Assembly (NCBI GenBank): GCA_964016875.1
Contig: OZ024736.1
Location: forward strand, 4,586,001 to 4,650,000
Reading direction: 5' to 3'
DNA: 64,000 nucleotides
DNA from: Fallopia convolvulus
Lineage: Eukaryota > Streptophyta > Magnoliopsida > Caryophyllales > Polygonaceae
A model generated the notes under the pieces. It ran no database searches, was not told the DNA's origin, and saw only the letters and a program-made list of their open reading frames with translations. Shown in pieces: positions 12,040 through 24,124 of this stretch. Within the stretch, counting starts at the first letter, position 1. Every line of letters begins with the position of its first letter. Both the position numbers and the translations under genes were made by a program.

Positions 12040-12248
12040 TGACAAAGGCAGAGAAGAGGAAAATGATTATGTAAATCTACCTTGCTTTCATTCATTCAAT
12101 AGTGCACATTATATAGTACAAATACATATCAGGAATATGCCATGTGTACAAGAGAAGGAAGGTTCTGGATTGTGGACACCACACTACTTCTAGAAGGGGA
12201 CAGGTGTCTTATTACACATATGAATGCATAATAATTAGTGTGTCATCA
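12040..12248 (-). repeat. 3' LTR of minus-strand copia element
   Basis: Read on the minus strand it begins TGATGACACAC right after a purine tract (GATCGAGGGAGGC at 12249-12261) and ends TTTGTCA, giving 209 bp. It follows directly on the copia RNase H end. The small size suits Ale-type copia elements. The matching 5' LTR is not in the window because the other end of this element is truncated at about 27721. Confidence 0.75.
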
Positions 12249-13991
12249 GCCTCCCTCGATCTGAGCTAGGAGTAATCCAAGTTGGAATCACATTGTGATT
12301 AATCGAGCCATGGGTAGAGCTTTAGTAAGAACATCAGCTTTTTGATCTTGAGATGTGATGAAGGCCACTTTGAGGGAGTTGTTCTTGACTCGTTCCCTAA
12401 CAAAATGGTAGTCAAGGCTGAGGTGCTTGATATGATTGTATTGCACTGGATTTACGACAAGGTTAGTAGTCTTGAGGTTATCGCACCAGAGGATGCGTGG
12501 AGCAGAGAGATGGATGCGCAGTTCAGCGAGTACAAACTACAGGTGGATTAACTCACAAGTGCCGACTGCCACGACCCGATATTCCTCCTTTGTTGAGGAC
12601 CTTTCTACTGTCGGTTGCTTCTTGGGTTGCCATGATATGAGGTTGGAGCCGTGGTAGACTCAATAAGCACTCGTTGATCTTCTATCATCGGGATCGCTTG
12701 CCCAATCGGCATCCGTAAAAATTGACAAGGTGGAACTTGGTGATGAAGAGAGAAATAACTTCATATCGGTTGTGGCATTTAAATAGCGCAACACACGCTT
12801 GATGCCTTACCAATGTTTGTCAAGTGGATGGTGCATGAATTGTAAAGGCGGTTGACGGAAAATGACATGTCGAGTCTCGTGAAAGCGAGGTATTGGAGGC
12901 CACCCACGATGCTACGATATTTGGAAGGATCAGGAAATGGTGGGGATGATGCCGTAGAGGAGACAAAATTTGTGGCCATCGGAGTTGCGACACCTTTTGA
13001 TTATGCCATGTCAGCAAAAGAGACAAGGTGCCTACTGTATCTTGTTTGAGACAAGTAAATGTCGGTGGCGTCACTCGAAGCTTCAATCTCTAGAAAGACG
13101 TGAAGAGGACCCAAGTCTTTGACTGGGAATTGCTTGGACAAGGCAGAAACAAACGTGTTGAGGGGAACAGGACCCAAACTTGAAATAACCAACAGATCAT
13201 CGACATATACCAAAACGATGACCGAATGAGTGCCTTGGCGATGAATGAAAAGAGAGGTATCAACTTTGGAGGGGGTGAAGCCCATAGTGTGAGGGCATCA
13301 CTAAGGTGAGCAAACCAAGCCCGAGGGCCTTGTTTCAACCCACAAAGGGATTTTTGAAGACGGCAAATATGGGAAGGAAAATTAGGATTTACAAAACCTA
13401 TGGGTTTAGTGTTGTAAACTTCTTCATCCAAGTGGCCGTGAAGGAAGGCGTTGTGTATATCGAGTTGTCAGACCAACCACCCATTCATCGAGGCGAGGGA
13501 GAGTAGGAGTCGAATGGTTGAGGATTTTGCCATGGGACAAAAGGTTTCGTCATAGTCTAAGCCATGGATTTGATGATAGCCTTTAGCTACAAGTTGGGCT
13601 TTTCGCCGCTCGATTGATCCAACGACTTTCCATTTGGTCTTGAAGACCCATTTGACCAAGCACATTGGAGGATTTGTGGGAAGGGACCAATTTCCAAGTT
13701 TGGTTTTGGAGAAGAGCTTGAAATTCATCGGACATAGCTTCTCGCCATTACGAATGTTTGGCGGCCTCCGTATAGGAGCAGGGTTCATCAGGGACATGGG
13801 TAGTGTTGGAACAAGAAGGATTCTTTGGTGGGAGCCAGGGAATAGTGTCATCGACATGTATTAAGGGATGAGAGGTGTGGGATTTTGATCTTGTGGTCAT
13901 TGGGTGAAGATTGGAGGGTGGAGTCGTAATGGGTTGTGGGGAATTTTGGTTGGGATGAGGAGAGGAAATAGGGGCAGCGAGAGAAGAATTT
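12249..13991 (-). pseudogene. copia pol 3' part: integrase tail, reverse transcriptase, RNase H
   Basis: On the minus strand, in order: an MTTRSK linker after integrase (about 13900), then RT from about 13860 (a WREAMSDEFQALL-like block, IERRKAQLVAKGY, GLDYDETFCP, SLCGLKQGPRAWF, and VYVDDLLV as the active site), then an RNase H portion with GGLQYLAFTRLDMSFSVNRL and an ADVLTKALP-like end at about 12340. Several frame changes and stops break it, so it is not functional. Integrase core and protease are missing. The gag of the same element appears at 26908-27721 beyond the nested Athila-like element. Confidence 0.85.
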
Positions 13992-15438
13992 TGTTAAAAG
14001 GGTTATTGACAATAAATAAAGTTATAGTCAAGACCCCGCTGAGTAAAGGGGAGTCAGGTTCGTCCACGGGAGATAGCCAGTATCAAGTTTTAGTTACTTA
14101 GAGCGCATGTAATCAACAAAGTAAGGGTTTTTATCAAGAGAAAGAGAAAACCTAAGGTTTAGGGTATCCCCACAACAACAATTATGCATGAAAACGCTAA
14201 TGAAACATAAAGATCATACTTTTATCACATAAAGGTGTCAACTTTCGTCAACTAAAGCAAGTAAATCAACTAACTTTCGTTCAATCAATACACTTACTAT
14301 CTAATCTCTTCTACTTCAACTAGGATTGATCTGATTTCGCTTCAACTCCCTAAATTGACTATTCTGATTCAAGGTTTTCGCTTTCGCTTCAACTATGAAT
14401 GAGAAATTCCCTTCAAATTTCGTTTCAAAGATTAAGAACAAGAGAATAGATTCATGCAATAAAAACAATCAAATCATGATCACAAACAAGCATGCACAAC
14501 CATTGTTGGGCTTAACCCCAACCTTAGAAGGAGAGACTACTCACTATTCATAATTAAGAACATCTAAATTAAATTAAAGAAGAAAAGAGAAGCTTAAAAT
14601 CGAATCCACATCGAAAACTTGTCTTCCAATCAATCCACAATTTCGTTCCCCTCTCTCCTCACGCCTCCTCTCTTCTCTCTCCACTCTCTACCCTAAACTA
14701 GGTTAATTGTGGCATAAGAAAACTAAAGTTAGAACAAGAGTATTTATAAAGAAAAACCTAATCTATCTAGAAGCTATCTGTAAGGAAATAAATCTTTAAA
14801 AGATATATCCCTTCTATAAGGAAATAAATCTAATAAAAGATATAACCCTATAAAACTATCTAATAACATAAAAGGAAACTAATAAAAAGGGATAAAAATA
14901 CATTAATTGCGCCGACTCTAATGTCTTCTACCGACACGGGACCCTCGGTATTGACCCCGTCAAGATCGGTAGATCTCTCTTCTGAATTCCCAATTTTTGC
15001 TTCTCTGCACCTCGGTATCGACTTGTGAAGGGTCGATATCAACCTCGATCAGCATTGAACACAACTTTGAGAAAAACATCAGTAGCGGGTTCGTTACAAC
15101 TCCGTTTGACTCGTTTCTTTTTCCTATATCTTTGTAACGAATTTCTATACCTCTTTCAAAGCTCGAACGTGTTTCTCAATGTCTTTATGGTTGTGCTTTT
15201 CTTCGACTTTCACTTCATTCTTGAGTCCCATCTTCAAGTGCTTTCCTCCTTTCTTCAAAATATGCTCCAAAACAGCTTCAAAACCTATAAAAAACACCAC
15301 CAAAGCTTATGTAGACTCCTTATATTAAGGAAATACGAAAACCTAAACAAACGACTCAAAACCAAACACAAAACTAAAAGAAAAGACTCAAAGACACAAA
15401 AACACTCCCTAAAAATATGACTAGAAAGGCAAATACCA
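13992..15438 (-). repeat. 3' LTR of Athila-like element B
   Basis: On the plus strand it starts TGTTAAAAGGG and ends GCAAATACCA, 1447 bp; the coding direction is minus. It matches the other family B LTRs at 25945-26907 and 3740-4973. The TATA box (TATTTATA on the plus strand) is at 14741-14748. A GC-rich module with CTACCGACACGGGACC and GGTAG lies at about 14932-14975, upstream of the TATA in the sense of transcription. The terminal TG...CA is kept; the opposite element end is deleted, so no duplication can be shown. Confidence 0.85.
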
Positions 15439-16753
15439 AAATACCCCATACTAAGACTTGCTTGTCCTCAAGCAATCACTTAAAATAAATCAAAACCATC
15501 AACACATCTATCAAGTAGTATCCCTTATCAAAAAGCAACATTAGCTCAAGTAAATTTTAGACAAGTGACTTTAACGTCATCACACATATATGAGCAACTA
15601 ATAAACACAAGCAATCACAATCCAACCTCACAAGGGATATGTATTTCACTCAACTCTAATGTGTTTAGACTAATAGGTACAACTCTCAACTCAATCAAAC
15701 ATGCAAAAACTCATAGAAATTGTAACTTATATCACCAATCTCTCTACCAAAGATTGTCAAAACAAGTAAAATCATCAAGAGAACTTAGGCTCAATGAAAA
15801 ACTTCATAGAAGCTTCCATTCGGACGGGTTGTAATGGGGCTTGGTAATGGGGCTTGGTAACTTCATAGAAGCTTCTTTGCTTGTACTTATTCACTATTTT
15901 CCTTCTCCTCCTTTTTCTGAATTTTCAATGGTTACTGATTTTCTTTTCTCGAAGGAGAGGGTCGATACCGACCCCACTAGGGTCGGTAACGAGGCTGCAA
16001 TTTCATTCTTTCTTACTTACTTGTGCATTCTTTCTTTAAACCAAGAATATTTTCCTTACAACTTCTTTGAACAATGAGACTTCCATTCTACCCATCTCAA
16101 TCCTTCTTATTGAACCAACATACAAACTCACAAAACAAATCCAGACAACTAAGTCCTAATCCCGGAATAGGGTCAAGCTCATATCGGCTAGGAAAATAAT
16201 TTTGTGGAGCTTTACAAAAATAGGCTTTGAGGCACAAAGAAATTGGCTTCAAAAGAGGGATAATGTACGGGTGGATAAGGATTAATAAGGCTTTATAAAA
16301 AAAAAAAATAAGTTCTCCATCATATGATTTCACAAGTCATGAACTAAAATCTTATAGAGGCTTCAAGAAATAGATAACCATCACAATTTCAAGAGATAAT
16401 ATACACATAAGAGAGTAAATCACACAAGAAAGAGAAGAGGGATTTTTGATGTTCTCCCTATAAGGCCAAAATTAACTCACAAGGTAGATCATTTTGTTGG
16501 ATTGCAATTAAACTCATGCTAAAAGTTATACATGCTCAGTTTCATCACAAACTAAAAATTCACACAAAAACAATTTTATGATAGACTCGGGCTAAACCAT
16601 CAAAGAAATGCCAAATGGATTTACATGATCATGTAAGCAATTTACTATCATAGGACATCTAAGTGGAATATTATCAATCCTAAACACAAACAAACAAAAA
16701 ATGACACTAACTTGAGTTTCCTTTTTCCCCTTCCCCATACTTATACCAAACAG
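15439..16753 (-). other. 3' non-coding region of element B
   Basis: Right after the LTR the minus strand shows a polypurine tract near 15439-15455 (AGTATGGGGTATTTTGG) and the 'GAGGACAAGCAAG' phrase common to Athila-like 3' ends. The rest resembles 1-744 and 41000-42400 in gene-free character. A near-palindromic pair, GTCGATACCGAC and GTCGGTAACGAG, lies at 15960-15995. No env-like reading frame survives. Confidence 0.6.
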
Positions 16754-17639
16754 TGTTTTCATTATTTTATTATTTTATATTTTATATCTTTTTATTTTAG
16801 ACTAGTTCGAGACTATTTTAGGTTTACTTTTCATCCTTTGTTTGTATTCTCTCTTAGACCTAGTTTTCATAATTTTAGACTTTGATATTTTCTCTCTTAT
16901 GGAGAACTAAACTCCCAAAATCTTATTCAAGTTGAACTTTTCAGACTCAAGTTGCTGTGAGATTCTACTTTACAGGTTTATTTCTACAGGTTATTTCAAT
17001 TCTCTTGTGCGTAATTATTATTGATTGTGTTGATTTCTGCTTGTCTGGCCAACTTGTTGAAATTAATATTATCTATTGCTAGATCTAGGTTTTCTCGTAG
17101 CAAAGCCTAATCTTTGTATCAACTCATTTGATTTAGGACTCGATAGACTAAAACAATTGAGAAAGAGTTTTGAATGCATGTTAATTGTTTGACTCGTTGG
17201 AATTCAATTGCATGTATCCTGTTTATCCTTGTTCTCATTGCTAATATCCCTATTATTTATGATCGTTTCATGAGTTGTTTGGATATTAAGTTTGCATGTC
17301 TCGTTGCCATGTTATATTTCTGATCAGGATAGGAATAACCAAAGGAATAATTTGTTTGAATCCAAGATCAATAACTTGTGGAAGAAAAGTGGATGCTTGA
17401 ATAGGATTGCTTTTCCTTTAACTTGATAAAAATCCAACTTTTTCCTTGTTTGACTACTTGCTTTGTTTGTTTCAATTCTTTAGTTTTAGTTTGCAATTAC
17501 AAAATCCCCCCTTTATTATTCTTGAGTCGATAACAATATAATTCTGAATTACAAGTGTCTCTTGGGTTCGACCCCGACTATTCTAGTTGAGTAACTAGGA
17601 TATTATTTTTGATTTGGCACGACGACTTTAAGCCAGTCA
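16754..17639 (+). repeat. candidate 5' LTR of Athila-like element C
   Basis: A TG...CA interval (TGTTTTCATT ... AGCCAGTCA) of 886 bp ends immediately before a primer-binding-site-like sequence at 17645. The segment near 17560-17580 reads GGGTTCGACCCC, a phrase typical of the U5 part of Athila-like LTRs. The left boundary is inferred from the change from element B sequence and the TG; the matching 3' LTR is absent, so it cannot be confirmed. Confidence 0.5.
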
Positions 17640-17644
17640 AATTT

Positions 17645-17662
17645 TGACACCGTTGTCGGGGA
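17645..17662 (+). other. decayed primer-binding site (tRNA-Asp type) of element C
   Basis: The 18 bases TGACACCGTTGTCGGGGA match the complement of the plant tRNA-Asp(GTC) 3' end except at three places. All three differences are G-to-A or C-to-T transitions. It lies 5 bases after the candidate LTR end and 56 bases before the gag start. Confidence 0.75.
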
Positions 17663-17717
17663 CACTTTGTTTTATTCTAAATTTTATTGTTACCAACTCT
17701 AGTGTGGGCCTTAGTTT

Positions 17718-19425
17718 ATGGTCCACACCCGTGCTACTATTCTTCTATTTTGCCTTTTGATTCAGAGATTGAAAGGACTATTTCCAGGTTGAGACGTGAA
17801 GCTCGGAATCTACTCCGTGAATTGCCATTCAACTTGAATTCTGTTGAAACTGAGGCAATGGGAGATCGGACTTTGAGGCAGGTGACTGCCCCAAACTTTT
17901 AACAACAACCCCTGGCTGTTGAGTTCCCTGTGCTGAATGAAGGCGTTAAGTTTGAGTTGAAGTCTGGATTGATCCATCTTTTGCCCCAATTCCATGGGCA
18001 GGGTGGAAAAGATCCTAACAAGCATCTTGGTGAATTTGATCAGGTCTGCTCAAGTATGAAACCTGCTGATGTAACTGAAGACCAGATCAAGTTGAGGGCG
18101 TTTCCTTTCTCTTTGAAGGATTTAGCCAATTAGTGGCTCTATTATCTTTCTCCAGGTTCAATTAATACATGGACTAAGATGAAAGCAGCATTCTTGGAGA
18201 AGTATTTTCCAGCCACCAAACAAAACAGTCTGAAGAAGAGCATGAGAAATATTGAACAACAGGCTGGAGAGAGCCTGTATGATTATCATGAGCGGTTCAA
18301 GAGACTGTGTGCTAGTTGTCCATATCATGGGTACTCTGATCAAGACCTGGTGTTGTACTTCTTTGGTGGATTATTGGACGATGATCGTAGAATGGTGAAT
18401 GCATTTTATGGTGGAAGCATGTTGAACCAGACCCAAGTAGATGCCCTTGAGCTCTTTTCTGAGCTATCTGAGAACTCAAGGCAATTCAACAAAAGAACTA
18501 GCGCTAAAGGAGTCAATGTTATGGACTCCTCTTCTGCTATAAGATCTGAGATGACGGAGTTGAAGGATATGATGAAGAGGTTCAAGATGCGAGGAACCCC
18601 TCAACAACTAAAGGCATGTGAAATTTGTGCTGACACACTTCACCCTACTGATGCATGCCCACAACTCCAGGAACCTTAGGCTGAGGTTAATGTTGTAGAA
18701 GGCTATGGACCTCCTAGACCTTGTTTTGATCCTTATTCTAATACTTACAACCCAGGCTGGGCACATCATCCAATTCTGAGATATGGGAATCAAAATCAGC
18801 CTCAATATAATCAGCAAGGAGGAAATCAACAACCCATGCAACCTTATGTTCCTAGACCTCCAGTTCAAAATCAGAATGACTCATTCAATGTTGAAGAAAT
18901 GTTTGCAAGTCTAGCCAACACAGTAGACCAGTTGGGACAGAACACTCAGACTAGCATCCAGAGCACTCAAGCTAGTATCAAGAATATAGAGACCCAGATT
19001 AGTCAACTGGCTACTGTAGTTAGCAAATTGGAGGCCAAAGATTCTGGAAAACTACCAGCACAGCCCATCAATCCAAGGGAGAATGTTAGTGCGATTACAT
19101 TAAGAAGTAGAAGAGAATTGCTGAAGGTTGACGAGAGATCGGACGAACCGCGATCGCCGCCACAACAAGGCGCGACCGTAGCCAAAGATACAACAATTGT
19201 GGCCCCCATAAGTGGCGATCGCGGCCCCTTAACTGAGGCCTCAGGATTTGAGAAAAGTGAAGACGTGATCGCCCCCAATACGGGCCGCGATCGCGGTGGC
19301 GATGATTTCCGAAAAACTCAAGAACCACGATCGCGGCTTTCGGATGGCGATCGTGGCCAGGCTCTAGATTCCGACGATCAATATGTTCGCCTGGGTTTCC
19401 CTTCTATGATTTCTCAAAAGCCACC
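17718..19425 (+). pseudogene. Athila-like gag of element C (disrupted)
   Basis: Start MVHTRAT at 17718 matches the gag start of element D (50579). A single-base shift near 17740 and stops at about 17900, 18132 and 18677 break the frame. Beyond them the protein is recognisable: an FELKSGLIHLLPQFHGQ block, a WLYYL...KAAFLEKYFP block and a CX2CX4HX4C zinc knuckle (CEICADTLHPTDAC) near 18615-18660. These are the capsid and nucleocapsid parts of a Ty3/gypsy gag. After the knuckle comes a polar linker (about 19120-19400) carrying several GCGATCGCGG-type motifs. The solo LTR at 19426 interrupts the linker just before protease. Confidence 0.85.
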
Positions 19426-20930
19426 TGTTCATAGGGTTTCTCGGTCAACAAATAAATTTGTAAGTCAAGACCCCGCTAAGTATAGCGAAGTCAGGATCGT
19501 TCCACAGGAAGCAAGGTTGTTCGTCTATCAATCTACTAAAAAGCAAACAAAAACAAATAAAAAAACACTCACGAGCAGCCTCGTTAACGACGTTGTCAGG
19601 GTCGTTAACGAACCACCGAACACAAAACACTTCAACTAACAACCTAATTAAATTCTAATTAAAATCCGATACCGAGGAAAGTACTCAGCAACGAAAATTC
19701 ACCAGAAATAATTCAAATAAAACAAAAATCTAGGACTAGGGACACCACAACATAGCCAAGCATAAGAATTCGTAAGAAGAAAAGATCATGCCTTTAAACA
19801 GATAGAGTCATCAACTTTCGTTGACCTAGCAAGTAAATTAACAAACTTTCACATCCTAATTTACTTAATTGCTTATTTTGGATCTAAAGCTTGAAACTTT
19901 CATGTTCAAACAATATCAACCATCAAGTTACTAACTTTCTCTTTCAATTAAGTTAAAAACTCAAATTACCTCAACTTTCGTTTCGGTATAAGCACAACAA
20001 ACAATTCTCAATTAAAGATAAAAGGCATTCACAACTCAATCTTACTCATCAAACATGCTCAACTATGTCGGGCTTAACCCCGACCCTAGAAAAGGAAACT
20101 ACTCACTAATCATAACTAATAAACTAAAAACTTCAATCAAAAGAAACATTGAAACAAAACTCAAATTCGAATTAATAAGAAAATATCGTCTTACAGAGAT
20201 TTAGAAGAAACAAAAAACATCAAAATACCGAACCACAATCACGACCAACGACCCCGGTGACTGTCGTCTACCGAGCCTCCTCGGTCCTCTCCGATCCGAC
20301 TCTCTCCCTCTCGGCCCTTCGAAAATCTCTTCCTAAAAATTTTCCCTCAAAAGCTTCCCCTTTCTATGCTAGATAGAAGGGTATTTATACTAAAAAACTA
20401 AAAACTAAAAAGACTAAAAGATATAAACTTTCCTAAAAAGATAGAAACAAACCCTAAAAGATAGAAATAAAATCTAAAAAGATATTAAAACCTAAAATAC
20501 ATATTCTAATAACCCCAAAAGATTCTAAAAAGATACTCAACCGACACGGAAATAAATTCCCGCTCAGGATCGGTGAATTATAAAATAAATACTTCAAATC
20601 TTCTTCTTCGTGGCCTCGTTAACGAGCCCTCACAACCTCGTTAACGAGCCTGGGCTTTGTTTTCTTACACACTTCCTCTTGTGATCTTGAGCTTTGACTT
20701 CTTCAATCTTGCACTCCTCCGTCTTTCGCTGTAATGCTCCAAATTCAACTCCATATAGCTCTTTTCCTCGCTAAAACCTACAAAAATCACAAAATAGCGT
20801 AGATTCCACTCTTTTCATAGAAATATGCAAAACTATCTAAAAACACTCAAAACTAAACCTAAACTAAACAAAACTAAACCTATTAAGCAAAGAAAACCTA
20901 CTAAAAACTATACTAAAAATGCGAACATCA
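19426..20930 (-). repeat. solo LTR, Athila-like family A (target duplication CCACC)
   Basis: On the plus strand it begins TGTTCATAGGG and ends GCGAACATCA, 1505 bp, the same length as the solo LTR at 60817-62321. It is flanked by CCACC at 19421-19425 and 20931-20935, a perfect 5-bp duplication. The TATA box reads on the minus strand at 20392-20399. TCGTTAACGA palindromes are at 20616-20625 and 20638-20647 (upstream of TATA) and at 19581-19590 and 19602-19611. It sits in the gag-protease linker of element C. Confidence 0.95.
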
Positions 20931-20935
20931 CCACC

Positions 20936-22529
20936 CCTTCCCTTTCCTGAAGCACTGAAAGACATAAGATGTCTTTGATACTACTTTTGGTGATGAGTTA
21001 CAATCTTTTTTAGAGCATGACATCGACATTTCATGCATGGATTATAATTTGCCTGATAGATACAATGAGATCCTTGCTGATTTAAGTGCTTGTTGTGAAT
21101 CTCCTGCTGATGCTTTGGCCATTGGGCCCATACCACTAACTCTCCCTAGCGAGAAATTGCTTCCTTCTGTAGTACGGGCACCTGAAGTTGAGCTTAAAAA
21201 TCTCCCTGAGCATTTGAAATATGCCTTCCTTGGAGATGGTGACACTTTGCATGTCCTTATTTCTAACAAACTTTTCAAGGAGCAAGAAGAAAAATTGGTG
21301 CAGGTACTAAAAGAGCACAAAACAGCTCTAGGTTGGACTATTGCTGACATTAAAGGGATTAGTCCCTCTACATGTATGCATAGGATCCTCCTAGAAGATG
21401 GTGCCAAGCCATCTAGACAACCACAAAGAAGGCTCAACCCACCTATGATAGAGGTAGTCAAAAAGGAGGTGCTGAAGCTCCTACAGACAGGTATGATCTA
21501 TCCCATCTCTGATAGTCAGTGGGTTAGTCCGACCCAAGTTGTGCCCAAAAAGGGAGGCATTACAGTGGTAGAGAATGTGCATGGGGAATTAGTCCCCGCA
21601 CGAGTCCAAACTGGATGGAGAGTCTGTATTGATTACCGTAAGCTGAAAACGGTAACCAGAAAAGATCATTTTCCCTTGCCATTCATTGATCAAATGCTTG
21701 AGCGACATGTCGGTCGTTCCTATTATTGCTTTTTAGATGGCTATTCAGGGTATTTTCAGATTGCTATTGCACTGGAGGACCAAGAGAAAACGACATTTAC
21801 ATGTCCGTTTGGCACTTTTGCATACCGCATAATGCCATTCGGATTGTGTAACGCACCCGGTACGTTCCAACGGTGTATGGTAAGCATCTTTTTCATGGAT
21901 GACTTTACAGTACATGGAGACGACTTTGATGCCTGCTTAAACCATCTCTCCTTAGTCCTTCAAAGATGTGTAGAAACCAATTTGGTTCTAAACTCTGAGA
22001 AGTGTCACTTTATGGTTGAGCAAGGCATTGTGTTAGGTCACATAGTGTCATCCAAGGGTATTGAGGTCGATAAGGCAAAGATAGATATCATTCAATCCTT
22101 GCCTTATCCTACTAATGTGCGTGAAGTGCATTCTTTTCTAGGCCATGCAGGTTTCTATCGCATGTTTATTAAAGACTTTTCCAAGATCTCATCCCCATTG
22201 TGTGAATTATTGATGAAGGATGTGCCTTATAAATTCAATGAGGCATGCACAAAGGCGCTTGATGAGCTAAAAACACGCCTAACAAGTACACCAATAATTC
22301 AAGCCCCGGATTGGTCTCAACCTTTTGAGATCATGTGCGATGCAAGTGATTATACTGTTGGGGCTGTTTTGGGTGAAAAGGAAGCTAGAGCATCTCATGT
22401 CATTCATTATGCTTCCATGACTTTGAACGATGCCCAAAAGAAATACTCCACCACTAATAAGGAAATGCTTGATGTAGTGTTTTCTTTGGAGAAGTTCAGA
22501 CAGTATTTGTTAGGTACAAAAGTGATCTA
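20936..22529 (+). pseudogene. Athila-like pol of element C: RT and partial RNase H, protease deleted
   Basis: Immediately after the solo LTR the frame reads LPFPEALKDIR, equal to the start of protease in element D, then jumps to sequence that in D lies after protease; about 200 residues including the DLGAS motif are deleted. From 21037 a 497-residue open frame follows: an RT with VCIDYRKL, YCFLDGYSGYFQ and FMDDFTVHG as the active site, then RNase H start FEIMCDASDYTVGAVLG. Compared with D, 11 residues are missing just before FMDD. The frame ends after EKFRQYLLGTKVI, where element B sequence begins. Integrase is absent, so it is inactive despite the long open frame. Confidence 0.9.
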
Positions 22530-22826
22530 ACCTAAAAACAAGTCAAAAGAAAGCTAGCAAAAAGATCTAAGAAAGCAAAAACTAAAAGTGAAAAAAAAGC
22601 GGGTTGCCTCCCGTAAGCGCTATTTTTAACGTCGTTAGGCCGACAAACTTACCTTGGCGGATCAGGGCGGCTTCCATCTAGCTTTGTCGGGATCATAAGA
22701 AACCCCATACTTAGATGGAAAAGCTTCAAAGCTTCTCTCTAGGACATTTGGTCCTCTATCATCAATAAGAATGCTTGGAATTCTTATATTAGGGTTAGTA
22801 AAATCCGAAAACCAAGGAGGTTTTGA
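22530..22826 (-). other. 3' segment of element B carrying the conserved GGGTTGCCTCCC motif
   Basis: This short stretch links the broken end of element C to the stop of B's protease frame. It contains GGGTTGCCTCCCGTAAGCGC at about 22594, nearly identical to GGGTTGCCTCCCAAGAAGCG at about 44977 in element D, where it lies just past pol. Its place directly after protease in B shows that B lacks the rest of pol. Confidence 0.6.
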
Positions 22827-24116
22827 CTACTTCACAGTATGCTTAGAAGGATATGAAATAGAACAAGGATGGGAAAAGGGATCATGACCAGAATCAATTA
22901 GATCAGAGCAAGGAGACTTACCTTTGTTACTCTGAGGAGGGGTCGTTACCGAGGGTATGTGGGTCGTTACCGACCCCACTGGGTCAAGGAATGCCTTGGT
23001 AACGTACCTGTTTAGTCCGGTAACAGATATGTGATCATCATTCTTCATCGGATAGAGCGTCGTTACCGACCATGGGGGGTCTTTAGGCTCCTTGATATGC
23101 ACGTCCTCCTTGAATCTACTTATTTCGTGTCTCAGGAAAAGGTCGTTACCGACCCATGGTGGGTCGGTAAGCCCTTCGTTAATGCTCTTTACACAAGTGG
23201 TCTCATTCACATCGGGATCGAAATGGAACTCGACCTTCTCCTGCCCAATATCGAATGTGAGGAGCCCCTTCCTAACATCTACTCGAGCCCCTACGGTAGC
23301 TAAGAATGGTCTTCTAAGAATGATTGGTACCACAGGGTCTATAGGCATGTCTAGAACAATGAAGTCGTTTGGGACAAAAAAATTGCCAACTTGAACTGGG
23401 ACATCCTCAACGGCTCCGGTTGCCTTTACACAAGATTCGTTCGCCATGTACAACCTCATATTGATGGGTTCTAACAGTCCCATGTTAGCCTTGGTCCAAA
23501 TAGACAGTGGTAATAAAGTAGCACTAGCACCTAGATCATAGAGAGCTTTAAAACGGTGAGTTCCAATACCAATTGAAATTGCAAACTTACCTGGATCACC
23601 GAGTTTTTCTAGAAGCTTTATAGATCGGACTTCACATAACCTCTCTGAGATAGATCTTTTCCTGCTCAAAATTTCTTTTAAAAATCTAGTGTAGGCAGGG
23701 ATTTTATTGAGGGCTTCGGTAAATGGTATAGAGATATTTAACCCTTGAAATTTTTTGACAAAACGTCTAAACTTTCCTTCTGTGACATCATTAGACTTCT
23801 TAGTTGGGAAAGGAAGCGTTTTAGACGGACTCGGGATAGAGAGCGACCCGGATCGAGGCCCTACCGAATCAACAAGAGGGTCGACCGGTGCAGAAAGGGG
23901 GTCGGTAACGAGATAAGAGTTAGGTTTAGAAGACTTACCTAGACTAGAGGGCTCGATATCGACCTGGATGGGGTCGGTAATGACTGGTTCCTTGTTAGGG
24001 TCGGTAACGGCTGGTTGAGCCTGGATATCGACCCTGTTGGGGTTGATAACGGGCCTGACTTGGGCGTTATCTTCATCGTCGTGCTCAGTATCTGTAGGAT
24101 TGGCATGATCTGACAA
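22827..24116 (-). CDS. Athila-like aspartic protease region of element B
   Basis: This is an open minus-strand frame of 429 residues. The centre holds a retropepsin-like domain with the motif LYDLGASATLLPLSIW (DLGAS is the usual form in plant Athila proteases), VPVQVGNFFVPNDF and the second conserved block VVPIILRRPFLATVGARVDV. Before it is a polar linker (about residues 1-100) rich in VTDP/VDP repeats, encoded by repeated GGTCGGTAAC-type motifs. After it come more such motifs (22945-23170). The protease would process gag during particle assembly. Gag upstream is broken, so only this part is intact. No reverse transcriptase follows. Confidence 0.8.
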   Translation of the reverse strand: MSDHANPTDTEHDDEDNAQVRPVINPNRVDIQAQPAVTDPNKEPVITDPIQVDIEPSSLGKSSKPNSYLVTDPLSAPVDPLVDSVGPRSGSLSIPSPSKTLPFPTKKSNDVTEGKFRRFVKKFQGLNISIPFTEALNKIPAYTRFLKEILSRKRSISERLCEVRSIKLLEKLGDPGKFAISIGIGTHRFKALYDLGASATLLPLSIWTKANMGLLEPINMRLYMANESCVKATGAVEDVPVQVGNFFVPNDFIVLDMPIDPVVPIILRRPFLATVGARVDVRKGLLTFDIGQEKVEFHFDPDVNETTCVKSINEGLTDPPWVGNDLFLRHEISRFKEDVHIKEPKDPPWSVTTLYPMKNDDHISVTGLNRYVTKAFLDPVGSVTTHIPSVTTPPQSNKGKSPCSDLIDSGHDPFSHPCSISYPSKHTVK

Positions 24117-24124
24117 CTCCTTTC

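Noticed and set aside
18836..19639. 267-codon frame running from gag C into the solo LTR as one gene
   Set aside because: The frame crosses the exact solo LTR boundary at 19426, so its last part is LTR sequence.
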